Shown piece by piece: positions 7,918 to 15,546 of a stretch of DNA of 64,000 nt (its first letter is position 1; every line of letters starts with the position of its first letter). The stretch spans positions 1 to 64,000 of the forward strand of contig JAAGZO010000437.1 in assembly GCA_024206195.1 (NCBI GenBank), given 5' to 3'. The notes below the pieces were generated by a model. That model made no database searches. It was not told the origin of the DNA and saw nothing but the letters and a program-made list of their open reading frames with translations. The translations under genes and the position numbers were made by a program. The stretch comes from a bacterium. GTDB taxonomy: Archaea; Nanoarchaeota; Nanoarchaeia; Woesearchaeales; UBA10216.

Positions 7918-9362
7918 CTTGACTTTTTGATCTTGGATTGATCCTTTCTCCTTAGCTTTTCAAGCTCCTTTGCATCCTTTATTGGAGTAGGATACTTTCC
8001 TGTAAGGCAGGCCATGCACAGATCTTCTTTTCCAACTGCTTTTTTCAGTCCTTCAACATCCATGTAAACAAGCCTGTCTGCTCCAATGACTTTCTCAACC
8101 TCTTTGATTGTTCTGTTATGAGCAACAAGTTCATCTTCATGCTGGAAATCAATTCCATAGTAGCATGGATGCTTTATTGGAGGGAATGTTGATAGCAAAC
8201 AAACCTTATCAACACCACAGCCCCTTAGAAGCTTCACCATTTTCTTTGATGTTGTTCCGCGAACAATACTGTCATCCACAATCATGATCTTCTTTCCCTT
8301 AAGCATGACATCTATTGGCCTTAACTTCAGTTTCATTGCCTCTTCTCTTACCTTTTGCAGCGGCATGATGAATGTTCTTCCAACGTATCTATTCTTCACA
8401 AGTCCTTCTCCGTATGGGACATTCATTGCTATTGCAAGTGCATTTGCAGCAGGTCTGCTTGTGTCAGGCACGGGTATTGTATAATCAAACTTCAGATCCG
8501 GCCATTTTCTCTTTACTTTTTCTGCAAGTTGCCTTCCAAGATTGCATCTTGCAGTATAGACTGGCTGTCCTTCGATTACTGATTCAACTGCAGAAAAATA
8601 AACCCATTCAAACACGCAGTGTGCATGTTTCTTTGTTTTAAGAATCTTTGAATGCACTTTCATGTTTTTATCAATAAAGACTACTTCTCCTGGTTTCAGG
8701 TCTCTTAGATTGTTATAGCCCTGCATTGTAAGCGCAATACTTTCAGATGCAAATGCATAACTCTTTTTTCCATTCTTTCTCTCTCCAAGAATAAGCGGCT
8801 TTATTCCATTTGGATCCTTGAATGCAAGTATTCCTTTGTTAGCTATAAGTGCAATAACAGAATACGCTCCTACAACCTGTTCCTGAACCTTTTGTACTGA
8901 ATCAAAAATAGACTTGATTGTCTCTTTTTTGCTGAAATTGTCTGCAAATATGTTTAGCAGCACCTCTCCATCACTTCCTGAACTAAGATACCTTCTTTTC
9001 TTGTCCTTGAGGCGCTTCTTTAGCTTGAGATAATTAACAATATTACCATTAAATGCCATACCTATTCCATTAGGGTAGTGCAGAAATAGCGGTTGTACTT
9101 CACCGATTTCACATGTACCAACAGTAGGGTATCTGACATGGCCTATGCCCATGTTTCCTTTCATTGCGTGAAGTTCTTTCGCATTAAACACATCAGGAAC
9201 AAGTCCCTTGTCTTTCACTATGTTAATCTTGTATTCGTCGCCTCTGTTGTCGCAAACAATCATCCCTGCCGCATCCTGGCCCCTATGTTGTTGGTGCACA
9301 AGACCAAAATAGATCTCAGCAGCTGCTGTTTTGCTCCCGATAACTCCGATTATACCGCACAT
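7914..9362 (-). CDS. purF: Amidophosphoribosyltransferase PurF
   Basis: The first committed enzyme of purine synthesis: PRPP plus glutamine gives phosphoribosylamine. The protein starts MCGIIGVIGSK, so Cys2 is the Ntn glutaminase nucleophile exposed by Met removal, with no propeptide. HRGQDAAGM, GIGHVRYPT and SSGSDGEVLL follow in the glutaminase half. The C-terminal PRTase half has the PRPP loop KIMIVDDSIVRGTTS. Length from 9362 is 482 residues. A longer frame from 9452 would block the nucleophile and skip a strong Shine-Dalgarno, so it is rejected. This is the first gene of the long purine operon and has its own promoter and candidate operator. Confidence 0.96.
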   Translation of the reverse strand: MCGIIGVIGSKTAAAEIYFGLVHQQHRGQDAAGMIVCDNRGDEYKINIVKDKGLVPDVFNAKELHAMKGNMGIGHVRYPTVGTCEIGEVQPLFLHYPNGIGMAFNGNIVNYLKLKKRLKDKKRRYLSSGSDGEVLLNIFADNFSKKETIKSIFDSVQKVQEQVVGAYSVIALIANKGILAFKDPNGIKPLILGERKNGKKSYAFASESIALTMQGYNNLRDLKPGEVVFIDKNMKVHSKILKTKKHAHCVFEWVYFSAVESVIEGQPVYTARCNLGRQLAEKVKRKWPDLKFDYTIPVPDTSRPAANALAIAMNVPYGEGLVKNRYVGRTFIMPLQKVREEAMKLKLRPIDVMLKGKKIMIVDDSIVRGTTSKKMVKLLRGCGVDKVCLLSTFPPIKHPCYYGIDFQHEDELVAHNRTIKEVEKVIGADRLVYMDVEGLKKAVGKEDLCMACLTGKYPTPIKDAKELEKLRRKDQSKIKKSR

Positions 9363-9368
9363 TTGAAA

Positions 9369-9376
9369 ACCTCCTT
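9369..9376 (-). promoter_or_regulatory. Shine-Dalgarno of purF
   Basis: AAGGAGGT on the minus strand, 6-7 nt before the ATG at 9362. It confirms that translation begins at MCGIIG. Confidence 0.8.
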
Positions 9377-9403
9377 TACTCCCCCATATTGCCGAAAATG
9401 GCC

Positions 9404-9441
9404 CCTTGAAAAAGTGTATAAATTGGGCGCTATTTATAAGC
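9404..9441 (-). promoter_or_regulatory. purF promoter with AAAGTGTA candidate operator
   Basis: On the minus strand a TATA box CTTATAAATA (9432-9441) predicts transcription start near 9409. The start region is covered by an element whose plus strand reads AAAGTGTATA (9411-9420). A 23-bp stretch at 9404-9426, bounded by CCT and GG, matches 17 of 23 positions with the stretch at 14208-14230 in front of purA. A site between TATA box and start is where archaeal repressors usually bind. Protein binding is inferred. Confidence 0.55.
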
Positions 9442-9509
9442 GTTTTGTGCACAATTATGTAACATTTACAGTTTATACATGATTTTGTAACAGTTTGAAA
9501 AAAAGCGCA

Positions 9510-9520
9510 ATATTTATATT
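9510..9520 (+). promoter_or_regulatory. TATA box of the TatA-like gene
   Basis: An ATATTTATATT stretch lies about 27 nt before the ATG at 9542, the spacing expected for a leaderless archaeal transcript. Confidence 0.5.
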
Positions 9521-9541
9521 TTTGTATGCTTTATTATCATC

Positions 9542-9649
9542 ATGACAATCAGCTGGCCAGAAATAGGAGTTATACTAGTAATTCTGATAATTCTCTTCGC
9601 TCCAAAGAAGATTCCTGCATTGATTAGGGCTATTAAGAAAAAGAATTAA
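9542..9649 (+). CDS. Very short TatA-like membrane peptide (35 aa)
   Basis: A 35-codon frame starting MTISWPEIGVILVILIILF followed by APKKIPALIRAIKKKN. It has one hydrophobic helix, a hinge, then the start of a basic amphipathic helix, which is the layout of TatA, the pore subunit of the twin-arginine translocase. The FGPKKLP hinge of TatA appears here as FAPKKIP, so the conserved Gly is Ala. Normal TatA is 60-90 residues with a long amphipathic helix; this one stops almost at once. A well-placed TATA box supports expression. It may be a minimal TatA, a remnant, or an unrelated membrane peptide. No tatC is visible in the window. Confidence 0.6.
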   Translation: MTISWPEIGVILVILIILFAPKKIPALIRAIKKKN

Positions 9650-9664
9650 AAAAGATTAACACCA

Positions 9665-9717
9665 AGTTCGCATTCTTAGTTCGTATTACTGTTTATTTAA
9701 CGAAACGTTTATATAAC
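9665..9717 (+). promoter_or_regulatory. Integrase promoter with repeated AGTTCG and AACGAA words
   Basis: Two copies of AGTTCGYATT (9665-9674, 9678-9687) are 13 nt apart, and two AACGAA words flank the TATA-like TTTATATA at 9708-9715. AACGAA is nearly the reverse of TTCG, so these could be half-sites for the neighbouring recombinase or an autoregulator. The TATA box predicts a start near 9737, directly at the ATG at 9739. Confidence 0.4.
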
Positions 9718-9738
9718 GAAGTGCGTACCCCTCTATTT

Positions 9739-10953
9739 ATGAAGCCAGATACAAATGAAGAAAGAATTACTGCTAAAGACTTCCTAGAATGGTCGAAACA
9801 AGATTCACAAGGTAAAGACAAGAGAGCAAGGTCTAATCGGCTAAGTAATCTAAAGAAGGCGTTAGATACGCAACTAAATAAGATACTACGAGATCATAAG
9901 CTAATTAATGAGACAAACTTACCTTTTCCTGCTAGACTTGATAAAGTAAAGAAATTAGGATACACAACTTGTATATCTTTTAAGCACTTAAACAGACTAA
10001 GAGTTTTGCTAGAGCACAAAAACAGTGCACCCAGCGCGGATTTAGATCCCTACTCAGGTTCTGTGGAACTTTTTATAGAGCTAACAGATAATAAAATGGC
10101 AGAAAGAAAAAAAATAGAAAACCTGGCTTTTAAAGAACAAATAGAAAAATTCGAAAAGTTATTGAGAGAAAAAAGTCGTAAGCCAGATACAATAAAAGCA
10201 TATGCACATAGCTTAAAATCATTCCAAAAATTCGCTGATAAAAGACTATCAGATGTTAAAGAAGCAGATTTAGCAGAATATATGGATTATTTGAAAAAAA
10301 CAGACAGAAACTCCGCAGGTAGTATTGCAAAAAAGTCTTTGATAATCTTTTTTAATGAAGTTTTTAATAAAAATTACAGAATAGAGCAGACTTTTCCAAG
10401 AGATATAGGTAGAAATTTTGAGACATTAACAACAAATCAGGTAATACAGCTATTTGAAATAATCAGAGATCCAAAGTATAGATTGATCATTGGCCTTATT
10501 TATGGATCTGGGCTTAAGTCAGGGAGTGTTCTTGATTTAAAAGTAGGGGATATAAAATTCAACAAAAAGGTGAATGTTATAGAAAGAACAGGAGTGAAAT
10601 CAAAAATAAAAAGGTACCAATATATCATCATCGCGAAAAAAATTCGCGATGAATTAAAAGAGTATTCAAATAAACTACAAAGTTGTTCTAAACATAAACG
10701 AAGAAAGTATTTCGAAATTACGCCAAGAGCACTGCAAAAAATGCTACAAAAATATGGAGTTGAAATGGGCATTGAACTCACTGCAAGAATATTAAGAAAC
10801 ACATTCGAAAAAAATTTACATGAACAAAAGATAGACTTCAGAATAATTCAAACACTATTGGGTAAATATAGTATCATTTGGACATGCGATTACGAAATTC
10901 CTTCTATCTTAGAGTTAGAAAAAGTATCAAGTCCTTTAGATGATATATTGTAA
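9739..10953 (+). CDS. Tyrosine recombinase (XerC/D-like) with degenerate catalytic residues
   Basis: A 404-residue protein with an N-terminal SAM-like DNA-binding region (KPDTIKAYAHSLKSFQKF, about 145-220) and a C-terminal phage-integrase fold. Aligned to the canonical R-K-H-R-H-Y set, ArgI is Lys260 (GSGLKSGS), HisII is Arg350, ArgII is kept (Arg353), HisIII is Lys376 (LLGK) and the nucleophile Tyr385 is kept at the correct 9-residue spacing. Three of six catalytic positions have changed to other basic residues, so activity may be altered or lost. I prefer ATG 9739 (leaderless) over the GTG at 9721. The gene looks more AT-rich than its pur neighbours and lies alone on the opposite strand, suggesting an inserted or domesticated element. 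No att repeats were found. Confidence 0.8.
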   Translation: MKPDTNEERITAKDFLEWSKQDSQGKDKRARSNRLSNLKKALDTQLNKILRDHKLINETNLPFPARLDKVKKLGYTTCISFKHLNRLRVLLEHKNSAPSADLDPYSGSVELFIELTDNKMAERKKIENLAFKEQIEKFEKLLREKSRKPDTIKAYAHSLKSFQKFADKRLSDVKEADLAEYMDYLKKTDRNSAGSIAKKSLIIFFNEVFNKNYRIEQTFPRDIGRNFETLTTNQVIQLFEIIRDPKYRLIIGLIYGSGLKSGSVLDLKVGDIKFNKKVNVIERTGVKSKIKRYQYIIIAKKIRDELKEYSNKLQSCSKHKRRKYFEITPRALQKMLQKYGVEMGIELTARILRNTFEKNLHEQKIDFRIIQTLLGKYSIIWTCDYEIPSILELEKVSSPLDDIL

Positions 10954-10959
10954 AAAGAA

Positions 10960-12228
10960 TTAATGCTTAAACGCTCTCTGTCCAGTCAGTACCATCGTAA
11001 CATTTGCTTCGTTGCATGCTTCGATGCTATCAAAGTCCCTTATCGAACCGCCTGGATGCACTATTCCTGTTACGCCATGGATTATTCCAGCATCCACTCC
11101 ATCCCTGAATGGGAAGAAAGCATCAGAAATCATTATGCTGCCTTTTATGCCGCCTTTTTCCTTTTCTGTTTTCTTGTCAATCTCTTCTTTTGCAGCTTTA
11201 TCCATTTCACCATTCTTTACTTTCAGTTCAAGTTCCCAGTAAGCTATGCCATGTTTCTCAAAGCATAACCTGTCAGCATATTTTTTGTAGGCCTTGAAAG
11301 CAGCTATCTCTGCAACACCTACTCTGTCCTGCTCTCCTGTTCCAATTCCAACAGTTGCCTGGTTCTTTACATACAAAACAGAATTTGAAGTAACGCCAAG
11401 CTCAACCTTCCATCCGAATAGCATGTCTTCATATTCCTTTTCAGTTGGTTCTCTCTGTATGATGTACTTCTTTCCTTTGTAATCGCACTCTGCTTTCTGG
11501 AAATCCTCTTTTTTCCACATAGTGTTCATTGGTGACTGCTGCACTATGACACCGCCATCAATCAATGACTTGAATTCAACAAATCTTTTGCTTTGATAGT
11601 TCTGCAGCTTCTCAATATTTTTTATCCTCATTATTCTTAGATTCTTTTTTTGTTTCAAAATCTCAAGTGCATTATCATCAAATCCAGGAGCGCAAACAAC
11701 TTCCAGATAGTATTTTGAAATCTCCTCTGCAGTCTCCTTGTCAATCGTTCTATTAAATACAGCTGCTCCGCCAAACGCTGCAAGCCTGTCGCAGAAATTT
11801 GCCTCTTTGTATGCTTCAATCAGTGTATCTCTAACAGCAACACCAGATGGATTGTTGTGCTTAACAATAACAACTGCTGGTTTCTCTGGGAAGAACTTCA
11901 GTATATTCAACGCACTGTCAACATCAGTAAGATTTGTTTTTCCAGGGTGCTTTCCTGCTTGTACAAGATCATCATCACTTAAAGCGCTGATAAGACCATT
12001 CCCAGGTCCAATGAACTCGCATTCTCCTAAAATAAGATTTCCATTAACAAGTTCATAAACAGCTGCCTCTTGTCCAGGATTCTCTCCATAGCGAAGCCCT
12101 TTTTTCTCACCTTTAATGTTCCATGACTTCTTCTTGTATTCTAAGGTCTGTTCTCCAAAGATTATCTTCATGTCTTCAGGAAAATGGTCAGCCATTATTT
12201 CCTTGTAGCCCTTTTTGTAATCATTCAT
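10960..12228 (-). CDS. purH: AICAR transformylase (C-terminal PurH function as a separate gene)
   Basis: Transfers a formyl group from 10-formyl-THF to AICAR, the ninth step of purine synthesis. The 422-residue protein shows GLRYGENPGQEAAVY, the active-site Lys-His in VKHNNPSGVA, SDAFFPFRDGVDAG and HPGGSIRDFDSIEACN, as in the C-terminal domain of bacterial PurH. The cyclohydrolase domain is encoded by the preceding gene, so PurH is split. I chose the ATG at 12228 because GAGGT lies just upstream; the longer frame from 12297 lies inside the other gene. The start overlaps the upstream stop by 8 nt, so the two products are probably made together. Confidence 0.93.
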   Translation of the reverse strand: MNDYKKGYKEIMADHFPEDMKIIFGEQTLEYKKKSWNIKGEKKGLRYGENPGQEAAVYELVNGNLILGECEFIGPGNGLISALSDDDLVQAGKHPGKTNLTDVDSALNILKFFPEKPAVVIVKHNNPSGVAVRDTLIEAYKEANFCDRLAAFGGAAVFNRTIDKETAEEISKYYLEVVCAPGFDDNALEILKQKKNLRIMRIKNIEKLQNYQSKRFVEFKSLIDGGVIVQQSPMNTMWKKEDFQKAECDYKGKKYIIQREPTEKEYEDMLFGWKVELGVTSNSVLYVKNQATVGIGTGEQDRVGVAEIAAFKAYKKYADRLCFEKHGIAYWELELKVKNGEMDKAAKEEIDKKTEKEKGGIKGSIMISDAFFPFRDGVDAGIIHGVTGIVHPGGSIRDFDSIEACNEANVTMVLTGQRAFKH

Positions 12229-12886
12229 CTGAAACCTCATAGCAGCTCTTAAAATCATCTGCTGTACTTTTGTCAAAATAATCTTTGATAGTTGCAAGAT
12301 AGTCTGCTAAGTGTGAAAATGCTTTCTTTGCAAGCTTGTGTCTCATTATAAGATCAAGTTTTCCATCATTCCCCTTAAGGGTGTCAATTATCTCTGAATA
12401 ATCAGAAGGCTCAACAACAACTGCTACTCTTAAAAAATTCTTTGCAGCAGCATCAGTCATTGATGGACCACCAATATCAATATTGCTTCGCGCCATCTCT
12501 GGTGTTCCTTTTTCATCAACTACTTTCTTGAATGGATAAAGATTAACAACAACCATATCTAAATATTCAATTCCCTGTTTCTCCATGTACTCCTTGTGTT
12601 TTTCATTGAATGTCTCTGCAAGTATTCCAGCATGTATCTTTGGATGGAGACTCTTCACAAGTCCTCCAGGCATCTCAGGAAACTTTGTATATTCTGCTAC
12701 TTCAACTGTATTTTCAGCAACCTCTTTCACAACTTTATAGGTTCCGCCAGTTGAAAAGAATGTAATGTCTGGATTTATCTTCACTAATTCAGAAATAAAC
12801 TCTTTTAGCCCTGTTTTGTCAGAAACACTAACTAATACATTGTTTATTTTTCTCCAGTTCTCTGCTTTTTTTACATATTCGATCAT
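12221..12886 (-). CDS. purH: IMP cyclohydrolase (N-terminal PurH function as a separate gene)
   Basis: Closes FAICAR to IMP, the last step to IMP. The 221-residue protein is an MGS-like domain with VSVSDKTGL, FFSTGGTYKVV, GGLVKSLHPKIHAGIL and RSNIDIGGPSMTDAAAKN, matching the N-terminal half of bifunctional PurH. It ends at a TGA where the bacterial fusion would continue into the transformylase. The downstream gene restarts 8 nt upstream of this stop in another frame. The break falls at the domain boundary, so I read it as a true split rather than a damaged fusion. The ATG overlaps the purA stop as ATGA. Confidence 0.93.
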   Translation of the reverse strand: MIEYVKKAENWRKINNVLVSVSDKTGLKEFISELVKINPDITFFSTGGTYKVVKEVAENTVEVAEYTKFPEMPGGLVKSLHPKIHAGILAETFNEKHKEYMEKQGIEYLDMVVVNLYPFKKVVDEKGTPEMARSNIDIGGPSMTDAAAKNFLRVAVVVEPSDYSEIIDTLKGNDGKLDLIMRHKLAKKAFSHLADYLATIKDYFDKSTADDFKSCYEVSDE

Positions 12887-14199
12887 TTAAGATACTCCTT
12901 TGTTTTTTCAAGTACACCCTCAATGAGTGTTATGTCTCTCTTTGGGCTCAATGAAATCATCCCAACAGGCACTCCAGTATACTTAACTAAATCCTTCAGA
13001 TAATCCTTAATACCTTCAGGCATTGAATCATACCCTTTCTTAACAATCTCTATGCAATCATCTTCACTCAGTACATCAAAATAATACTCTTTGTCATATA
13101 CAGGCTTCCATCCATCAAGAATAAAAGGAAACTCATCTGTTTTCTTCCCATCTTTCTCATAAGCAATTGCAGCTTTGAACTTCTTTCCTGCAAGAACATC
13201 CAGCTTTGTTATTGCCCATTCATCAACAGCATTTATCATTCCAGAATATCTCAGTGCAACAAAGTCAGGCATGCCTGCTTTTCTTGGTCTTCCAGTTGTT
13301 GCTCCGAATTCATGTCCATCCTTTTGTATTGCTGCTCCGAGCTCATCATCTAACTGTGTTGGAAATGGTCCTTCTCCGACTCTTGTTGGATATGCCTTTG
13401 CTATGCCAACAACATTGAACTTCTTCGGATTAACACCAAGGTTGGCATACGCTCCTCCAGCAGTTGTATTTGATGAAGTAACATAGGGTCTTGTTCCATG
13501 AACAACATCAAGCAGCGCTCCTTGTGCTCCTTCAATAAGAACAAACTTTCCTGAATTCACTGTATTATTAATAACATAAGAAACATTGCATACAAAACCC
13601 TTCATTTTTTTTGCATATTCAGAATACTCATTGAAAATCTCATCTGCATATTTGTCAAGGTCATCTGCTGTTTCAATTATCTTGTATCTTATCAGATCAT
13701 GAATCTTTAACAACAAAACCTTCTGAAGCTTTTCCCTGAAATGATCTCCAACAAGGTCTGCAGCAGATATGTCCTCTGTTCTGGCAGCCTTATCCTTTGC
13801 AACAGGGCCTATTCCTCGCTTTGTTGTTCCAATCTTCTTGTCTCTTTCTTCTTCAACACCTGCATCAAAAACAATATGATAAGGCATTATTATATGGGCT
13901 CTTTCATCAATCAGTATCTTACCCTTTACTCCGAAAGCATCCTCAACCTGCTTGTAATCTTCAAAGAATGATTTTGGATTAACAAAAACATCAGGTCCAA
14001 TTGCAACATCCTTTCCTTGTATAATGCCTGATGGCATAACATGAAGAACAGTCTTTTTATCGCCCACAACAATTGTGTGGCCTGCATTATCCCCGCCATT
14101 ATATCTTATAACCAGTTCTGTGTTTTCTGCTAGTAAATCAACTATTTTGCCTTTTCCTTCGTCTCCCCAATACGCTCCAATCACTATAGTGTTTTTCAT
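12883..14199 (-). CDS. purA: Adenylosuccinate synthetase PurA
   Basis: GTP-dependent ligation of IMP and aspartate to adenylosuccinate, the branch toward AMP. At 438 residues it has normal length. Motifs are GAYWGDEGKGKIVDLL, YNGGDNAGHTIVV, GTTKRGIGP, EGAQGALLDVVHGTRPYVTSSNTT and TKLDVLAG, in order. It is the first gene of a purA-IMP cyclohydrolase-AICAR transformylase operon, linked by ATGA and 8-nt overlaps. GAGGGG lies upstream of the ATG at 14199. It is divergent from a PRT-domain regulator across a 68-nt intergenic region that holds the proposed operators. Confidence 0.96.
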   Translation of the reverse strand: MKNTIVIGAYWGDEGKGKIVDLLAENTELVIRYNGGDNAGHTIVVGDKKTVLHVMPSGIIQGKDVAIGPDVFVNPKSFFEDYKQVEDAFGVKGKILIDERAHIIMPYHIVFDAGVEEERDKKIGTTKRGIGPVAKDKAARTEDISAADLVGDHFREKLQKVLLLKIHDLIRYKIIETADDLDKYADEIFNEYSEYAKKMKGFVCNVSYVINNTVNSGKFVLIEGAQGALLDVVHGTRPYVTSSNTTAGGAYANLGVNPKKFNVVGIAKAYPTRVGEGPFPTQLDDELGAAIQKDGHEFGATTGRPRKAGMPDFVALRYSGMINAVDEWAITKLDVLAGKKFKAAIAYEKDGKKTDEFPFILDGWKPVYDKEYYFDVLSEDDCIEIVKKGYDSMPEGIKDYLKDLVKYTGVPVGMISLSPKRDITLIEGVLEKTKEYLK

Positions 14200-14207
14200 T
14201 TATTACC

Positions 14208-14267
14208 CCTCAAGAAAGTGTATCAAAAGGCAAAACTTTATATATATTTTGCGCATGAAAGTGTAAC
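14208..14267. promoter_or_regulatory. Divergent purA / PRT-regulator promoter with two AAAGTGTA elements
   Basis: A single TATATATAT core near 14236-14247 can serve both strands. AAAGTGTATC (14215-14224) falls on the predicted purA start site, and AAAGTGTAAC (14258-14267) ends directly before the regulator ATG at 14268, whose transcript would be leaderless. The first element shares a longer match with the purF promoter. Location and recurrence suggest binding sites for the PRT-domain protein; binding is inferred. Confidence 0.6.
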
Positions 14268-14969
14268 ATGGCAGGTCTTCTTGATATAAAGAAAAAGTTG
14301 CTTGCAGTCGATTGTTTGAAGTCGATGAAAGAGCAGAAAACCTTCCGGGCTCTTTCAAAAGAGCTTGATCTTCCTGCAGGTGTTCTCAATAGATATGTAA
14401 ATGGATATGTTCTGCCAAAAGACGACCGTGCAGATACAATAATTGATACGTATTCCAAGACATACATCGGAAGAATGATGGATGCTGCACGGGATAAGGA
14501 AAGCAAGTTCATTGTTACTTCAGACCTCCTTTCAAAGCCATTTCTTCTTAATGTAATTTCATACAAGGTTTCAAAGTTCTTTCCAGAGCGGATAACAAAG
14601 GTCTTTACAGCTGCTGTTGATGGAGTCCCATTAGCAGTGTCCATAGCCAATCTGATAAATGCAAGGTCAATCTATGCAAAGAAAACACAGGAATTCTCGT
14701 TTTCAGGACACTACATATCAAAGAGCCCTGATGCAAAGCCAATCAGCGCGCCATTCTATCTTCCAAAGAATCTGCTCAAGAGAAATGATTATGTTTTGAT
14801 AGTTGACGATGTAATCAGGGCAGGAAACACATTTCACTCTTTAACGAGCATTTGTGAACAGGCAAAGGCAAATCTTGTTGGAATATTTTCAATTTTTATA
14901 ACGCGCTCAGCATTGAGAGAGTTAAAGAAAAAATCAAAAGTGAACTATTTGTTCCTTGCAGAGGATTGA
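14268..14969 (+). CDS. HTH + phosphoribosyltransferase-domain regulator, probable purine regulator
   Basis: A 233-residue protein. Residues about 20-60 form a helix-turn-helix-like region (TFRALSKELDLPAGVLNRYVNG). Residues about 80-233 form a type I PRTase fold with the PRPP loop VLIVDDVIRAGNT. The architecture resembles archaeal PRTase-like regulators such as haloarchaeal GfcR and parallels Bacillus PurR, which senses PRPP. Its position, divergent from purA with shared motifs at purA, purF and its own start, points to purine control through PRPP or nucleotide sensing. Enzyme activity in salvage cannot be excluded. The ATG is placed for a leaderless transcript. Confidence 0.8.
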   Translation: MAGLLDIKKKLLAVDCLKSMKEQKTFRALSKELDLPAGVLNRYVNGYVLPKDDRADTIIDTYSKTYIGRMMDAARDKESKFIVTSDLLSKPFLLNVISYKVSKFFPERITKVFTAAVDGVPLAVSIANLINARSIYAKKTQEFSFSGHYISKSPDAKPISAPFYLPKNLLKRNDYVLIVDDVIRAGNTFHSLTSICEQAKANLVGIFSIFITRSALRELKKKSKVNYLFLAED

Positions 14970-14973
14970 TACC

Positions 14974-15228
14974 ATGGCAATACTAGACTTTACTTCACAG
15001 ACATTGATCAACGCAACAGAGCTGAATGCTCCGCAAATAGTAGAACCCTTTATTAACATCTTAAACACTCTCTTTATTCTCATCGGAGGATTCTTTGGAA
15101 TATTCGTTCTAAATATAGCCTATAGGGTATGGGCCCATAAACGGCTCTATAAGAGAATAGACAATCTTGAAGCTTCTGTAGAAAAACTCCAGAATCAACT
15201 CAAAAAGCAGAAGAAGAAAAAGCGCTAA
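14974..15228 (+). CDS. Small membrane protein with C-terminal coiled coil
   Basis: An 84-residue protein of unknown function. One strong hydrophobic segment (FINILNTLFILIGGFFGIFV) is followed by a charged helix with a short heptad-like region (RIDNLEASVEKLQNQL) and a Lys-rich tail. It begins 4 nt after the PRT regulator stop, on the same strand, and is probably co-transcribed with it. I start it at ATG 14974; an earlier ATG at 14956 lies inside the regulator. Its 3' end overlaps the convergent gene by 4 nt. Confidence 0.6.
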   Translation: MAILDFTSQTLINATELNAPQIVEPFINILNTLFILIGGFFGIFVLNIAYRVWAHKRLYKRIDNLEASVEKLQNQLKKQKKKKR

Positions 15229-15491
15229 TTAAAGAAAGCAAAACTGATAACAACGCCCAGAATAATTATTATAACAAATATTGCAATAGCAATGATCACT
15301 GGCATGATACTCACCTGTCTTTCAGGCTCTTCTTTCTTTACAGGTTTGTGAGGCATTCTAAGAAGCGCTGCGGCCTCTCTTACCTCTTTTTCATCATACC
15401 CTCTTTGAATAAGATAATCAACTAGTTGTTCACGAGAAGTTCCTCTAGCCATGCCTTCTCTAAGATGCTTAACCAACAGTTCATTAGTCAT
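15225..15491 (-). CDS. Tail-anchored small protein with N-terminal UBA-like helices
   Basis: An 88-residue protein of unknown function. The N-terminal 45 residues (LLVKHLREGMARGTSREQLVDYLIQRGYDEKEV) look like short helices of a UBA-like or SHOCT-like module. They are followed by a charged Pro/Lys/Glu linker and a single C-terminal hydrophobic segment, so it is probably membrane-anchored with the helical part in the cytoplasm. A TATA box (ATTTATATATA at about 15513-15524) lies about 27 nt upstream of the ATG, consistent with a leaderless monocistronic gene. Confidence 0.6.
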   Translation of the reverse strand: MTNELLVKHLREGMARGTSREQLVDYLIQRGYDEKEVREAAALLRMPHKPVKKEEPERQVSIMPVIIAIAIFVIIIILGVVISFAFFN

Positions 15492-15512
15492 TTATACTAC
15501 TCTTTTATTCAG

Positions 15513-15524
15513 GTATATATAAAT
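15513..15524 (-). promoter_or_regulatory. TATA box of the tail-anchored protein gene
   Basis: On the minus strand GATTTATATATA, about 25-27 nt before the ATG at 15491, fits archaeal promoter spacing. Confidence 0.5.
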
Positions 15525-15546
15525 CTTTTTTTAGCCTCAGCAATAG

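Noticed and set aside
9362..9452. 30-residue N-terminal extension of PurF
   Set aside because: It would cover the TATA box and the Shine-Dalgarno and hide the Cys2 nucleophile.
9650..10959. Integrated mobile element with att sites around the recombinase
   Set aside because: No matching direct repeats were found at 9650-9740 and 10940-10960, and no tRNA gene or cargo lies there.
14210..14650. 146-residue minus-strand frame antisense to the PRT regulator
   Set aside because: It lies opposite a gene with clear HTH and PRPP motifs, and its start has no promoter or ribosome-binding site.
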